From NCBI RefSeq assembly GCF_001619875.1, contig NZ_LRFC01000038.1, positions 434,001-498,000 of the forward strand: a stretch of 64,000 bases of DNA, written 5' to 3'. The notes below the pieces were generated by a model. It saw nothing but the letters and a program-made list of their open reading frames with translations. It made no database searches and was not told the DNA's origin. Of this stretch, positions 1 through 7,963 are shown in pieces. Source of the stretch: Fictibacillus phosphorivorans. Its GTDB lineage: Bacteria; Bacillota; Bacilli; Bacillales; Fictibacillaceae. Numbering within the stretch: the first letter of the stretch is position 1; the number at the start of each line of letters is the position of its first letter. A program made the position numbers and the translations under genes.

Positions 1-61
1 CAAGCCATAGCAAACCGCATTTCGAAAAATCAACTATAAGATGGATGGTGGAGGAAGAACA

Positions 62-838
62 TTGACTAGAGGGTTTATTTTTGATTTGGACGGAACGGTA
101 TATTTAGATGAAGAGTTGATTGAGGGAGCGGCAGAAGCGATTGCCGCCCTCAAACAGCGGGGGGATAAGGTCGTTTTTTTAACAAACAAGTCCATATCCA
201 CCCGCATGGATTATGTACAAAAACTTAGAAAACTAGGCATTGAAGTCGAGTTGGATGAAGTAATCAACTCCAACTTCATTACGGCAAAGTTTTTAAAAGA
301 AGCACTAGAATCTGGTGAAGCGGCACTCGTGATAGGGGAGCAGCCACTTATTGAAGAGCTAGCTGACGAAGGTATCCCGATGACGTATGATGCGAAACAA
401 GCAAAATTCGTCGTACTCGGCTGGGACCGACAGTTCAGCTATGAAAAAATCAATCTAGCTTTTCAAGCATGGCTAAACAAAGCGACCATTATCGCGACAA
501 ATCCAGACCGAACATGTCCTGTGCTAGGAGGAGAGATACCGGATTGCGGTGCCATGATCGGTGCACTAGAAGGTGTAACGGGTCAGCGGATTGAGTCCAT
601 TACAGGAAAGCCTTCCAAATGGATGGCTGAGTATGTCGTCTCACAAGTTCTGAAACTAGATCCTTCTCAATGCTACATGGTCGGTGACCGGCTTGAGACC
701 GATATCCGTATGGGAATTGAGAATGGTCTGCAATCGGTTCTCGTTATGACAGGCGTAACCAATAGAGAAATGTTAACAAAATCTTTATACAAGCCGTCCT
801 ATGTTCTTGATAGTATAAAAGAGGTAGTATATCTATAG
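62..838 (+). CDS. HAD-superfamily phosphatase, NagD/AraL type
   Basis: Predicted cytoplasmic sugar-phosphate or nucleotide phosphatase of the NagD (HAD class IIA) family. From the TTG start the catalytic DLDGT motif is at residues 8-12 (both Asp present), the motif II region TNKS follows near residue 42, and GDRLETDI near the C-terminus is the acidic motif IV. At about 258 aa it is the normal family length. I chose TTG at 62 because GGTGGAGGAAG ends about 7 nt before it; the in-frame ATG at 41 has no ribosome-binding site. The 3' end overlaps the end of the convergent glpP gene by 6 bp. The substrate cannot be told from sequence; family members act on p-nitrophenyl phosphate, glycerol phosphate or 2-phosphoglycolate. 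Family call is firm, substrate unknown. Confidence 0.9.
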   Translation: MTRGFIFDLDGTVYLDEELIEGAAEAIAALKQRGDKVVFLTNKSISTRMDYVQKLRKLGIEVELDEVINSNFITAKFLKEALESGEAALVIGEQPLIEELADEGIPMTYDAKQAKFVVLGWDRQFSYEKINLAFQAWLNKATIIATNPDRTCPVLGGEIPDCGAMIGALEGVTGQRIESITGKPSKWMAEYVVSQVLKLDPSQCYMVGDRLETDIRMGIENGLQSVLVMTGVTNREMLTKSLYKPSYVLDSIKEVVYL

Positions 839-1396
839 ATTAAACTTCCACATGCGTGGGTCGCCAGACGACACAGCGAGCGCGCCAGCTTCAAGTGCTA
901 ACAGGATATCCTCTTTTTCTTGAATGAGACCGCCAACGATTAGAGGAAGCTTGAGCTGATGCGACAGCTGATCAATAACTTTTGGCATCAAACCAGGCAG
1001 CACTTCTACAGCATCTGGTTTACATGATTTAACCATTTCTATACCTTTTTGAATAGCCGCACGATCAATTAAGAAAATTCGTTGAATGGTAACTAACCCT
1101 TCTTCTTTTGCATATTTAATCATGTTTATTTTTGTTGTAATAATACCAGTTGGTTTCCACACGTCCGCAATGTATTTAACGGCACTTCTGGAATTGGACA
1201 AGCCCTCCATAAAGTCAAGATGAATGAAAATATACATGCCTGCTTCACGCAATTGATTGATATAGTTTTCAACTGTCGAGATGTCCCCTGTTAAAAGAAA
1301 AGCGATGTTAGCTGAACTTTTAATCGCCTTATCAATATCTTTCTGATCCTTAATCGAAGCAATAATCTGTGACTCTACCATATTAACAAGTTCCAT
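833..1396 (-). CDS. glpP: Glycerol-3-phosphate responsive antiterminator GlpP
   Basis: GlpP-family RNA-binding antiterminator. In Bacillus it senses glycerol 3-phosphate and permits read-through of leader terminators of glp genes. The 187-residue protein matches the compact family length. It carries the TIM-barrel-like segments typical of GlpP: an IIASIKDQKDI opening, HLDFMEGL in the middle, VEVLPGLMPK, and GGLIQEKEDI with a closing SSGDPRMWKF. I prefer ATG at 1396, with GAGGTG about 9 nt upstream, over the in-frame GTG at 1408, which lies on top of that site. It diverges from the secreted glycerophosphodiesterase gene at 1576, a likely regulatory target because that enzyme releases glycerol 3-phosphate. 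I did not find a clear antiterminable hairpin in the 180 bp between them, so that link is inference. Confidence 0.9.
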   Translation of the reverse strand: MELVNMVESQIIASIKDQKDIDKAIKSSANIAFLLTGDISTVENYINQLREAGMYIFIHLDFMEGLSNSRSAVKYIADVWKPTGIITTKINMIKYAKEEGLVTIQRIFLIDRAAIQKGIEMVKSCKPDAVEVLPGLMPKVIDQLSHQLKLPLIVGGLIQEKEDILLALEAGALAVSSGDPRMWKFNL

Positions 1397-1575
1397 TTCT
1401 GTTCCCACCTCGTTAGTATTTTTTGAATATTTGTACGATTTCTCTATGAAAAGTTTACCATATGTTAGCAGAAATGCACGGTACTGATGACTTATTTAGA
1501 TTCTTTTAAGGAGGTGAAGTAGGTCTTTTTGCTCATCGTTTCACAAACTATTATTTCAGGAGGGTGTTTAGTAAC

Positions 1576-3888
1576 GTGAAAACTCATTCATTGCGTCGTT
1601 TAGTCGTAACGTCTGCCTTAGCACTAAGTCTTGTGGTTCCACAGATATCAAGTCCGGTAAAAGCGAATGACACGGTTATCGTAAACGAATCTTTTGATGG
1701 TATAAGTAACGGAGCTCTTCCGAATGGCTGGAAAGTGGTTGAAGGAGATGGAAAGGTGCAGGATGGAAAGCTTGTGTTGAGTTCACCTGCAACAAACAAA
1801 CCTGCACGAGTAGTTGTACCTCTAACCGACGATAAAAACGGAAACTATGTGTTCGAAGCGGATATGACCTTTGTGTCAGCTGTAGAAAATACACGGTGGG
1901 CATCGATCATGTATCGTGTACAAAAGGAGAACTATCCGTATTATCAGTTTGCGATTAGACGCGGTACGACAGCGTTAAACGGACTGGAATTTGCGGAACG
2001 TACAGAAAAGAATGCCTGGAATGTTACCGAAACCAATTTTTATAAGGAGGACTTTCAGTACAATAAAAGCTATCGTCTAAAAGTAATTGCGAGTAAAAAT
2101 CGTGTGCAGCAGTTTGTGGATGGAGAACTTGTAGTAGACACGGCTGGTGCATCCAAATGGCTGGATGGGGATATTGGCTTTCAAGCGCAGGGTTCTACTG
2201 TTCAATACGATAATGTGAAACTGACTTCTTTTAGCGGTGATTTGCCGCCGGTTCCGAGTTCAGGCGTACTCCTGCCAGAAGAAGCGCCAACAAATATGAT
2301 CAACGCACCGACTTTAATTGAAGGACCTGGTGTTGCGACTTACAATGACAAGACTGGATCCGCTTTATTAAAAGTCGAGTCTAGAGAGGGTACTTTATTT
2401 GGAAACGATAAATTGTTAAAAGACCAGTTAAATAGCCTTAAAACGAAGAAGATTCCAGTATTACATATTGAACAGACTGGAATAGAAGAAGCGGTTGTTG
2501 AAGCACTAAATGAAACATCTACAACAGATGTTCAAATCGTTTCTAGTAAGACGGAAATTATTAAAGCGATAAAAGAGGTAAATCCTAAGATCCGCGGTGG
2601 ACTTGTTTATGATAAAAGTGCACTAAACAAACATGACCTTCAGCAGATCGTGGGAGAAGTTCATGAAAGTGGAAGTAAGATGGTGATGATTCCGCTTAAG
2701 AACCTAACGGCGGATAATGTGTATTACTTGCATAACCGAATGGTTTCGGTTTGGGGTGTTGGCGGTGACACGATGGCCGATACACATGAGCTGCTTCATT
2801 TAGGTGTTGACGGAATCGTAACAAACCAGCCAGCAAATGCCGTTACGGCGTTCAGTCAGTATCCTGAAAGAACCATTATTCAGCGTCCAATTGTTGCAGC
2901 TCACCGCGGTGTTCCATCAATGGCTCCTGAGAACACGATGGTCGGCTACCGCATGGCATACGATTTAGGTGCCGATCAGATTGAAACCGATGTACAGATT
3001 ACGAAAGATGGACATCTTGTCATTATGCATGATGATACGGTGAATCGAACGACGAACGGAACAGGTGCGGTTCATCAGTTAACGTTAGAAGAGATCCGCT
3101 CGCTTGATGCAGGAATTAAGTATGATGAGAAGTTTGCTGGTGAAAAAGTACCGACGTTTAAAGAGTTCTTACAAGAATTTATAGGAAAGGATGTTGTGCT
3201 TTTAGTTGAACTAAAAGACCACGGGATCGAACAGCAAGTAATCGACGAGATCAAAAGTGAAGGCATGATGGATCAAGTTTCGATGCAGAGCTTTTATCTC
3301 GACAGCATGCAGCTGATGAATGAGATAGCGCCTGAGCTGCCGATTGGCTATCTTTTCTCAGCTTCAGTTCCTGGCTCGTATGACGCTAAGCTTAAGAACG
3401 CCAAGAAGATGGTAGACTATGGGACAAGCAATGATGTGACGCTGAATGCCAGCTACGGCACGGTGTACGCAGAGTTCATTAAGTACATGCGCCAGCGCGG
3501 ACAGATGAGCATGCACTGGACGTTCCGAGCAGAAGCACCATTTGTGGACAAGCTGAAGCAAGGGTTGATTGGACCGATTACAGACTACACACAATGGTTA
3601 ACAGCGTCACCAATTCAATTGGAAACACCTTTAAAGAAGCTTAATCTGAATGTAGGGAAAACACATACGGTGAATGCGAAGGCGAAAGTGAGTTATCGTG
3701 TGGATCAGCGTGAAAATATTGAGACTGAACTTTTTGTGGCGGATGATAATGGAGTAGTGCGTGTTAACGGGAACACAGTTGAAGCTGTTGCACCAGGTAA
3801 AACACAAGTTTTTGTTAAACACACGTTTGAAATGCTAGGTGAAGAGTGGAATTTGGTCTCTGAGCCGATTGAAGTGACGGTGAAATAG
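1576..3888 (+). CDS. Secreted glycerophosphodiester phosphodiesterase with N-terminal lectin-like domain
   Basis: Exported enzyme of about 770 aa that should hydrolyse glycerophosphodiesters (phospholipid head groups or teichoic acid) to glycerol 3-phosphate and an alcohol. A Sec signal peptide covers residues 1-30 (ALALSLVVP core, cleavage near VKA). A concanavalin-like jelly-roll domain resembling DUF1080 spans roughly 35-220. The GDPD TIM barrel spans roughly 440-650: HRG near residue 445 (catalytic His), PENT, ETDVQ near 469, and HDDTVNRTTNG with the second catalytic His. A beta-rich tail ends the protein. GTG 1576 is chosen over GTG 1564 because AGGAGGG (1558-1564) overlaps the latter. 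The gene diverges from glpP. Its last third has a decayed duplicate about 220 bp downstream. Confidence 0.92.
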   Translation: MKTHSLRRLVVTSALALSLVVPQISSPVKANDTVIVNESFDGISNGALPNGWKVVEGDGKVQDGKLVLSSPATNKPARVVVPLTDDKNGNYVFEADMTFVSAVENTRWASIMYRVQKENYPYYQFAIRRGTTALNGLEFAERTEKNAWNVTETNFYKEDFQYNKSYRLKVIASKNRVQQFVDGELVVDTAGASKWLDGDIGFQAQGSTVQYDNVKLTSFSGDLPPVPSSGVLLPEEAPTNMINAPTLIEGPGVATYNDKTGSALLKVESREGTLFGNDKLLKDQLNSLKTKKIPVLHIEQTGIEEAVVEALNETSTTDVQIVSSKTEIIKAIKEVNPKIRGGLVYDKSALNKHDLQQIVGEVHESGSKMVMIPLKNLTADNVYYLHNRMVSVWGVGGDTMADTHELLHLGVDGIVTNQPANAVTAFSQYPERTIIQRPIVAAHRGVPSMAPENTMVGYRMAYDLGADQIETDVQITKDGHLVIMHDDTVNRTTNGTGAVHQLTLEEIRSLDAGIKYDEKFAGEKVPTFKEFLQEFIGKDVVLLVELKDHGIEQQVIDEIKSEGMMDQVSMQSFYLDSMQLMNEIAPELPIGYLFSASVPGSYDAKLKNAKKMVDYGTSNDVTLNASYGTVYAEFIKYMRQRGQMSMHWTFRAEAPFVDKLKQGLIGPITDYTQWLTASPIQLETPLKKLNLNVGKTHTVNAKAKVSYRVDQRENIETELFVADDNGVVRVNGNTVEAVAPGKTQVFVKHTFEMLGEEWNLVSEPIEVTVK

Positions 3889-3899
3889 CATATAGTGAG

Positions 3900-3937
3900 G
3901 AGCTGGGCCTCTTAGTGAGGTTTTCAGCTCTTTTTTT
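3900..3937 (+). terminator. Rho-independent terminator of the phosphodiesterase gene
   Basis: GAGCTG pairs with CAGCTC, an inner GCCTC pairs with GAGG, and seven T follow. It lies 11 bp after the stop codon. Confidence 0.75.
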
Positions 3938-3998
3938 ATAGCTTTTTTTATTGTGGAAGTGATATTTAATACTTAACCGTGTGAAAATCGCAGCATCC

Positions 3999-4039
3999 TG
4001 CGCGAATGTGAAAAAATTATAAGAACACGTACCGTAAAA
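3999..4039 (+). repeat. Dispersed repeat, copy 1 (terminal unit only)
   Basis: Begins TGCGCGAATGTG and ends AAGAACACGTACCGTAAAA. The ending is shared exactly or nearly so with five other intergenic sites in this window (near 6.7, 36.5, 49.2, 59.7 and 62.5 kb), all on the same strand. Only the terminal unit is recognisable here. Function unknown. Confidence 0.85.
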
Positions 4040-4105
4040 GTTACTATATGGAAGGTTTACTGATTTACTAGATTATGCTGTTTGTAGATGAAGATAAGAG
4101 TGGAT

Positions 4106-4206
4106 GGCCACCCAATTAAAGCTGTAGCATCAAGAAAAGTACATGGTTTTTTTAAACATACGTTTAATATGCTTGGCGAAAAGTGGAACTAATGAACCTG
4201 AAGTAA
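4106..4206 (+). pseudogene. Decayed duplicate of the phosphodiesterase 3' end
   Basis: Translating from 4106 gives GHPIKAVAS, then KVHGFFKHTFNMLGEKWN, then a stop. The C-terminus of the upstream enzyme reads NGNTVEAVAPGKTQVFVKHTFEMLGEEWNLVSEP when joined (written here in two parts: NGNTVEAVAPGKTQVF and VKHTFEMLGEEWNLVSEP). The nucleotide match continues after the stop into GAACCTGAAGT, matching GAGCCGATTGAAGT. This is a relic of a tandem duplication or of a lost second gene, with stops and a frameshift. It has no start codon or ribosome-binding site. Confidence 0.8.
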
Positions 4207-4244
4207 CTATACATACCGACAAACGGTGTAAAAATAAGGTAAAA

Positions 4245-4261
4245 TGTGTTAAAATAACACA
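4245..4261. promoter_or_regulatory. Perfect 17-bp inverted repeat before the membrane nuclease-like gene
   Basis: TGTGTTA-AAA-TAACACA, centred about 47 bp upstream of the ATG at 4300 in AT-rich sequence that also contains TAAAAT (a possible -10). It looks like an operator or a promoter-overlapping site. No regulator can be named. Confidence 0.4.
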
Positions 4262-4299
4262 AATAATATTAATTATACCGTAAAAGGTTGGGACTTAAG

Positions 4300-5286
4300 A
4301 TGAATAAACATTTATATGCAATTTTCATTGTTCTAATATCCATTTTCGTAGGTATCATTTTAGTCTGGAGTTTGAAAAGTAATATTATTCTTACTGGCTC
4401 GCATGTAACTTTAATTCTCTTGATAGCCATTCTCGGGCTCAGCTTTTCCTTTGATAAGTTAATGTTAGGAAAATTGTTTTCTATTGAAAAGAAACTGAAT
4501 GAAGTAGAGTCACAAAATGAAGATATTACGGAGCAGCAAAATGAAATTCAAAAAGAGAATATTAAATTTAAAGAAGAAATGTTTTCTTTAATGTTTAATT
4601 CTTTAAATCAAGTATCCAATCAAAAGAATAATCAAAGTCAGGTTGTAAATGTTCTACCATCTAGTACAAAAGAAGAATATGAAGACGAGGTCGCAGAGCT
4701 GCAAAATGATGAAAAAACACAAGATGAAGGAAATGATAAGAGTTCTCAACATACAACAGGTTCTGAACCGACTAATGAATCTGAAAATAAAGATGTCTCA
4801 AAAAGTCATACGATAATGTTATTAAGAGAATCTGAACATTATGCAATAGAATATGTCGCCTCTAAAATGGGTTTAACGCCTTCAGAGGTTGTACCCCAAA
4901 TTAGTATGAGTTTTTCAGATCAGTTGATTAAAGGGAGGAAGAGACGTTTTGATGGATTTATGGATACTCCCGATTTTCACTATTTCTTTGAAGTTCTACA
5001 TGGACCATTTCGGCATGAACGTATAGATCGGATTTATAATATGGTTGCTGATATTAAAGGATATTCAGAGATAAATAGAATTCCTACTAAGTTAATTTTA
5101 ATATTGGTAAACCATCCAGATGAAAAGTTTAATAAAAATGCAGATTTGGAATATGCAAGGGAAAAATATATTAGCCACATTACACCAGCTATAGAAAATA
5201 ATTTAATTAACATTGAAACCTGTGAAATTGATTATGAAAAGGCAATTGATACAAAACACATGGAAGTTGCAGCTACAAAGGGATAA
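4300..5286 (+). CDS. Two-helix membrane protein with coiled coil and nuclease-like C-terminal domain
   Basis: Unrecognised protein of about 328 aa. Two hydrophobic helices occupy residues 5-25 and 32-52. They are followed by a coiled coil (about 60-115, rich in Q, N, E and K), an acidic low-complexity linker (about 125-165), and a globular domain from about 170. In that domain RRFDGFMDTPDFHYFFEVL places an Asp (about 217) before a beta strand ending in Glu-Val (about 230). This spacing recalls the D...(E/Q)xK core of restriction-endonuclease-like folds, with the usual Lys replaced by Leu, so catalysis is uncertain. ATG 4300 is used; TTG 4288 is in frame but no better supported. The gene is AT-rich against its neighbours, stands alone and has its own terminator, which suggests an acquired, possibly defensive, gene. 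Function is not established. Confidence 0.7.
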   Translation: MNKHLYAIFIVLISIFVGIILVWSLKSNIILTGSHVTLILLIAILGLSFSFDKLMLGKLFSIEKKLNEVESQNEDITEQQNEIQKENIKFKEEMFSLMFNSLNQVSNQKNNQSQVVNVLPSSTKEEYEDEVAELQNDEKTQDEGNDKSSQHTTGSEPTNESENKDVSKSHTIMLLRESEHYAIEYVASKMGLTPSEVVPQISMSFSDQLIKGRKRRFDGFMDTPDFHYFFEVLHGPFRHERIDRIYNMVADIKGYSEINRIPTKLILILVNHPDEKFNKNADLEYAREKYISHITPAIENNLINIETCEIDYEKAIDTKHMEVAATKG

Positions 5287-5304
5287 AATCAAAAATGAAA
5301 TTTT

Positions 5305-5339
5305 AAAAGAGCAACCAAAATTTAAGTTGCTCTTTTTTA
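5305..5339 (+). terminator. Terminator of the membrane protein gene
   Basis: AAAAGAGCAAC pairs with GTTGCTCTTTT across a short AT loop and is followed by a T run. It starts about 18 bp after the stop codon. The flanking A run would also let it work for the convergent lipoprotein gene. Confidence 0.85.
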
Positions 5340-5422
5340 TATCAATTAATTTTTATATAGGTTTGTTCTCGCAAAGAACCTTTTCAGAATCAGAGTTCCT
5401 ATCAAGATTCACCTTAACTATT

Positions 5423-6346
5423 TCACTTCGTCATATAACGAACAGGGTATTGAGTAAACTGTTCACGCCATACTTCAATGGTCTTTGGTAATTGAGCGGC
5501 ATATTTTTTATTGCTCGTGTAATAGATGACTTCTTTTCCATCTTTAATGGCAGCGGCATAAATAAGACCATTCTTCTCATCTATGATGATAATGGCTTCC
5601 TTGATGGTGTAAAGGCCACGAACGCCGCCGTTCACTACTTTGGCACCCCAGCCATCATGATCTTTAATTCCTTCTCCAAACATTTGCATATTGTCTACAA
5701 AAACGTGATAGTTATCGCCAGTCATTTTTTTGAGCTGTTCATCCGCTTTCGCAGATATGATTTGAACATCAGATAACGTTTTTGTTTCAGGTTTTATATC
5801 GCCTTTGACAAACTCTCCTTCAAAGGTAGTACCATTGCCTCCATAACTAAGACAAGAATCTGTTTGCGTGATAACGATTTTATTCTCTTTGTTAGAGAAA
5901 GTAAGGACACAGCTTTCGCCTGTAGTGGTGTTGTCAGAATAAGTCGCTGAAGTTGCTTCAATACTAGCGTTCCCCTCAATCATACCGATATTTGCCCCGT
6001 CAGCTACGTTTAGTGTAAAGCCAAACGTTTTGTCAGAGACATTCTTAATCTCAAGGGAACCTCCATTAAATTTTCCGACGCGAGTCCATGGACCATCCCA
6101 TGCAATAGATGAAGAGTTAGCGTCAGGTGTTCCATCTGTTTCTTGTTCAACCGGTTCTTCTTGTTCAGGTGATTCTTTCGCTTCTGGGTCTTCCTCAGGC
6201 TGTTTCGAATCTTGTTCTTCAGTAGTGGTGGTGTCTTTTGTGTAAGCTGTCTCAGATTTTGCTGGCTTGCCTGTTTCCTTTTGGTTGCAAGCAGACAAAA
6301 GGAAAATGAGGATAAGGATAAAGAAAGAAAAACGTTTTGTCTTCAA
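5423..6346 (-). CDS. Secreted lipoprotein of unknown function
   Basis: Predicted lipoprotein of about 307 aa. From a TTG start at 6346 the N-terminus is a short signal peptide ending in the lipobox LLSAC (Cys near residue 20), then an acidic, Thr/Glu/Pro-rich linker (to about 85), then a mature domain of beta-rich character. The upstream in-frame GTG at 6370 would add eight residues, but AGGGGG lies between the two starts and fits the TTG. Cys-Val-Leu and Asp-Ser-Cys-Leu segments in the mature part may form a disulfide. It is convergent with the membrane protein gene. A near-perfect 22-bp palindrome sits about 46 bp upstream of the start. I do not recognise the family. Confidence 0.8.
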   Translation of the reverse strand: MKTKRFSFFILILIFLLSACNQKETGKPAKSETAYTKDTTTTEEQDSKQPEEDPEAKESPEQEEPVEQETDGTPDANSSSIAWDGPWTRVGKFNGGSLEIKNVSDKTFGFTLNVADGANIGMIEGNASIEATSATYSDNTTTGESCVLTFSNKENKIVITQTDSCLSYGGNGTTFEGEFVKGDIKPETKTLSDVQIISAKADEQLKKMTGDNYHVFVDNMQMFGEGIKDHDGWGAKVVNGGVRGLYTIKEAIIIIDEKNGLIYAAAIKDGKEVIYYTSNKKYAAQLPKTIEVWREQFTQYPVRYMTK

Positions 6347-6391
6347 AATGGCGCCCCCTAGTGAACTCACTTTTTATATGTAAATACTTTC

Positions 6392-6413
6392 AAAATATAG
6401 TATACTGTATTTT
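6392..6413. promoter_or_regulatory. 22-bp near-perfect palindrome upstream of the lipoprotein gene
   Basis: AAAATAYAGTATACTRTATTTT in degenerate form, centred on GTATAC, with one mismatched pair. Its position 46-67 bp before the TTG start suggests an operator overlapping the promoter. The cognate regulator is unknown. Confidence 0.4.
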
Positions 6414-6650
6414 CCAAAATATAGAAGGGGACGATATTACTAAACTTTCCAGGTGATCTCTTGAATCCTTAAAAAGCAACCTCAAGCCCAAAATACACTC
6501 AAACCACCTTTATCATCTGAGTTCATTTAAATGAATATTGATCATTATGACCTTTTCTAAGAGCTGAAAAGGTAGTTTTGAATGCTTTTTATATGAAAAT
6601 CAATGGTAACCGGGTATAACGGCGAGCACCCTGCACGAAACGGGGCTCGA

Positions 6651-6753
6651 TGCGCGCAAATTCAACATAACTGCGCGCAATTTCAACTCAACAGTGTAAA
6701 AACCATGAACTCGTGCGCGAATATGTAATAAATATAGAACACGTACCGTAAAA
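6651..6753 (+). repeat. Dispersed repeat, copy 2: three 21-bp units plus terminal unit
   Basis: Units begin at 6651, 6672, 6693 and 6714, exactly 21 bp apart. Units 1 and 2 open TGCGCGCAA, unit 3 is degenerate (AGTGTAAAAA), and the last opens TGCGCGAATATGTAA and ends AGAACACGTACCGTAAAA. It lies between the 5' end of the lipoprotein gene and the 3' end of the dehydrogenase gene. The other sequence in this 450-bp gap (6420-6640) shows nothing I can name. Confidence 0.85.
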
Positions 6754-6756
6754 CAT

Positions 6757-6786
6757 AAAAAAAGCCCCCTTCACAAGGGGGGGCTG
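6757..6786 (-). terminator. Terminator of the short-chain dehydrogenase gene
   Basis: On the minus strand AGCCCCCC pairs with GGGGGCT across a short loop and is followed by seven T. It begins 17 bp after the stop codon at 6803. Confidence 0.9.
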
Positions 6787-6802
6787 CAATCATATAACTT
6801 TC

Positions 6803-7669
6803 TTAACCATTCACTACCTTACCACCATTAATATGAATCATCTGACCGGAAACATAAGAAGAATCTTCACTCGCTAAGTACACATATGCAGGCGCTAGTT
6901 CTTCTGGCTGGCCTGGTCGGCCCATCGGTGTGTCTTTACCGAACTGTTCCACTTTATCAGCTGTAAACGTAGACGGGATGAGCGGCGTCCAGATCGGACC
7001 GGGTGCTACTCCGTTCACTCGGATTCCTTTCTTCACAAGGTTATTTGACAACGACCTCGTAAACGACACAATCGCACCTTTCGTTGAGGCGTAATCGATC
7101 AACTCCGGATGTCCTTGATAAGCTGTGATTGATGCTGTGTTGATAATCGTACTTCCTTGCTTCAAATGAGGAAGAGCAGCCTTCGTTAAGTGGAACATAC
7201 TAAAGATATTTGTTCGGAATGTTTTCTCAAGCTGCTGAGCTGTTATATCCTCAAAGTTTTGTTGTGGATGCTGTTCGGCTGCATTGTTCACCAATACGTC
7301 CAGTCCACCGAACGATCCGACGACATCTCGAACGGCTTGATCACAGAATGATTCCTCACCGATATCACCTCGGATTAGCAAACACTTTACGCCTTCCTCT
7401 TCAACTTGTTTCTTTGTTTCTTCCGCATCTTGAGATTCCTCTAAATAAACAATCGCGACATTTGCACCTTCTTTGGCATAAGCGATTGCGACCGCTTTAC
7501 CAATTCCACTGTCTCCACCAGTAATTAACGTCGATTTTCCTTTTAATTTTCCGCTTCCCTTGTATGTAGGGTTTTCGGATTGTGGCTTTGGCGTCATTTC
7601 AGATTCTACACCAGGTTGTTGGTTTTGATGTTGAGCGGGTTGACCAGTTGGATGATTTTGATTAGACAT
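6803..7669 (-). CDS. Short-chain dehydrogenase/reductase, general-stress type (YdaD/YhdF-like)
   Basis: NAD(P)-dependent SDR of 288 aa. A hydrophilic N-terminal extension rich in Gln and Pro (about residues 1-40) precedes the Rossmann fold. The glycine motif TGGDSGIG, the NNAAEQ motif and the catalytic YASTK (Tyr-x-x-x-Lys) are all present, with the usual SxxS/Tyr/Lys arrangement. This long-N-terminus subgroup includes B. subtilis YdaD and YhdF, which are sigma-B general stress proteins. ATG 7669 is chosen because AAGGAGTG lies about 9 nt upstream; the longer open frame to 7777 has no site. A sigma-B-like promoter 44-68 bp upstream supports stress control. The substrate is unknown. Confidence 0.9.
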   Translation of the reverse strand: MSNQNHPTGQPAQHQNQQPGVESEMTPKPQSENPTYKGSGKLKGKSTLITGGDSGIGKAVAIAYAKEGANVAIVYLEESQDAEETKKQVEEEGVKCLLIRGDIGEESFCDQAVRDVVGSFGGLDVLVNNAAEQHPQQNFEDITAQQLEKTFRTNIFSMFHLTKAALPHLKQGSTIINTASITAYQGHPELIDYASTKGAIVSFTRSLSNNLVKKGIRVNGVAPGPIWTPLIPSTFTADKVEQFGKDTPMGRPGQPEELAPAYVYLASEDSSYVSGQMIHINGGKVVNG

Positions 7670-7712
7670 GTATGCAAACACTCCTTTTAGGTTTTTTTCT
7701 TCTAAAACTACC

Positions 7713-7737
7713 TTTCCCAACTCACAACTGAATAAAC
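7713..7737 (-). promoter_or_regulatory. Sigma-B-like promoter for the dehydrogenase gene
   Basis: On the minus strand GTTTAT, 13 bp, then GGGAAA. This matches the Bacillus sigma-B pattern GTTTAA-N12-15-GGGWAW closely. The -10 box ends 44 bp before the ATG. The downstream gene belongs to a subgroup known to be sigma-B controlled in B. subtilis. Confidence 0.6.
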
Positions 7738-7795
7738 ATTTCCGCTGTAAATTTAAATATCTCGTCGAACATCGCAAAAGTAAAACAGTTGATTT

Positions 7796-7914
7796 GTTCT
7801 TTTTAAAGAACTATACTATTTGTTATTAGTACAGTTTTTCCAAATATAAAACACAAATGGTGTTTCTTTTAAAGAACACCCCATTTTTTAATATAGTTGT
7901 TCTTTATTAAGAAC
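7796..7914. promoter_or_regulatory. Three SinR-like 16-bp inverted repeats
   Basis: Sites at 7796-7811 (GTTCTTTTTAAAGAAC, perfect), 7862-7877 (GTTTCTTTTAAAGAAC, one half imperfect) and 7899-7914 (GTTCTTTATTAAGAAC, nearly perfect). The B. subtilis SinR half-site is GTTCTYT, and its inverted form has the same 16-bp geometry with two central bases. The sites lie between the divergent dehydrogenase start (7669) and galU (8166). The second is embedded in a longer hairpin (GGTGTT...AACACC) followed by a T run. Confidence 0.5.
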
Positions 7915-7963
7915 CGGTGATTCCTTCTTATCGTTAACAACGAAGGGGCTCGGTCATATTGTG

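Noticed and set aside
1409-1575. GlpP-controlled antiterminator hairpin before the phosphodiesterase gene
   Set aside because: I looked for an inverted repeat with a T run in the leader and could not find one, so direct leader control is not claimed.
5365-5380. GTTCTCGCAAAGAACC as a further SinR operator
   Set aside because: The half-sites are one base too close and the left half has a mismatch. It lies between two convergent gene ends, where a repressor would have nothing to control.
5213-5491. Plus-strand frame across the end of the membrane protein gene
   Set aside because: It overlaps the real gene in another frame, crosses its terminator and has no homology I recognise.
6651-6753. CRISPR array
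   Set aside because: Units are contiguous with 21-bp period and no spacers, and no cas genes are present.
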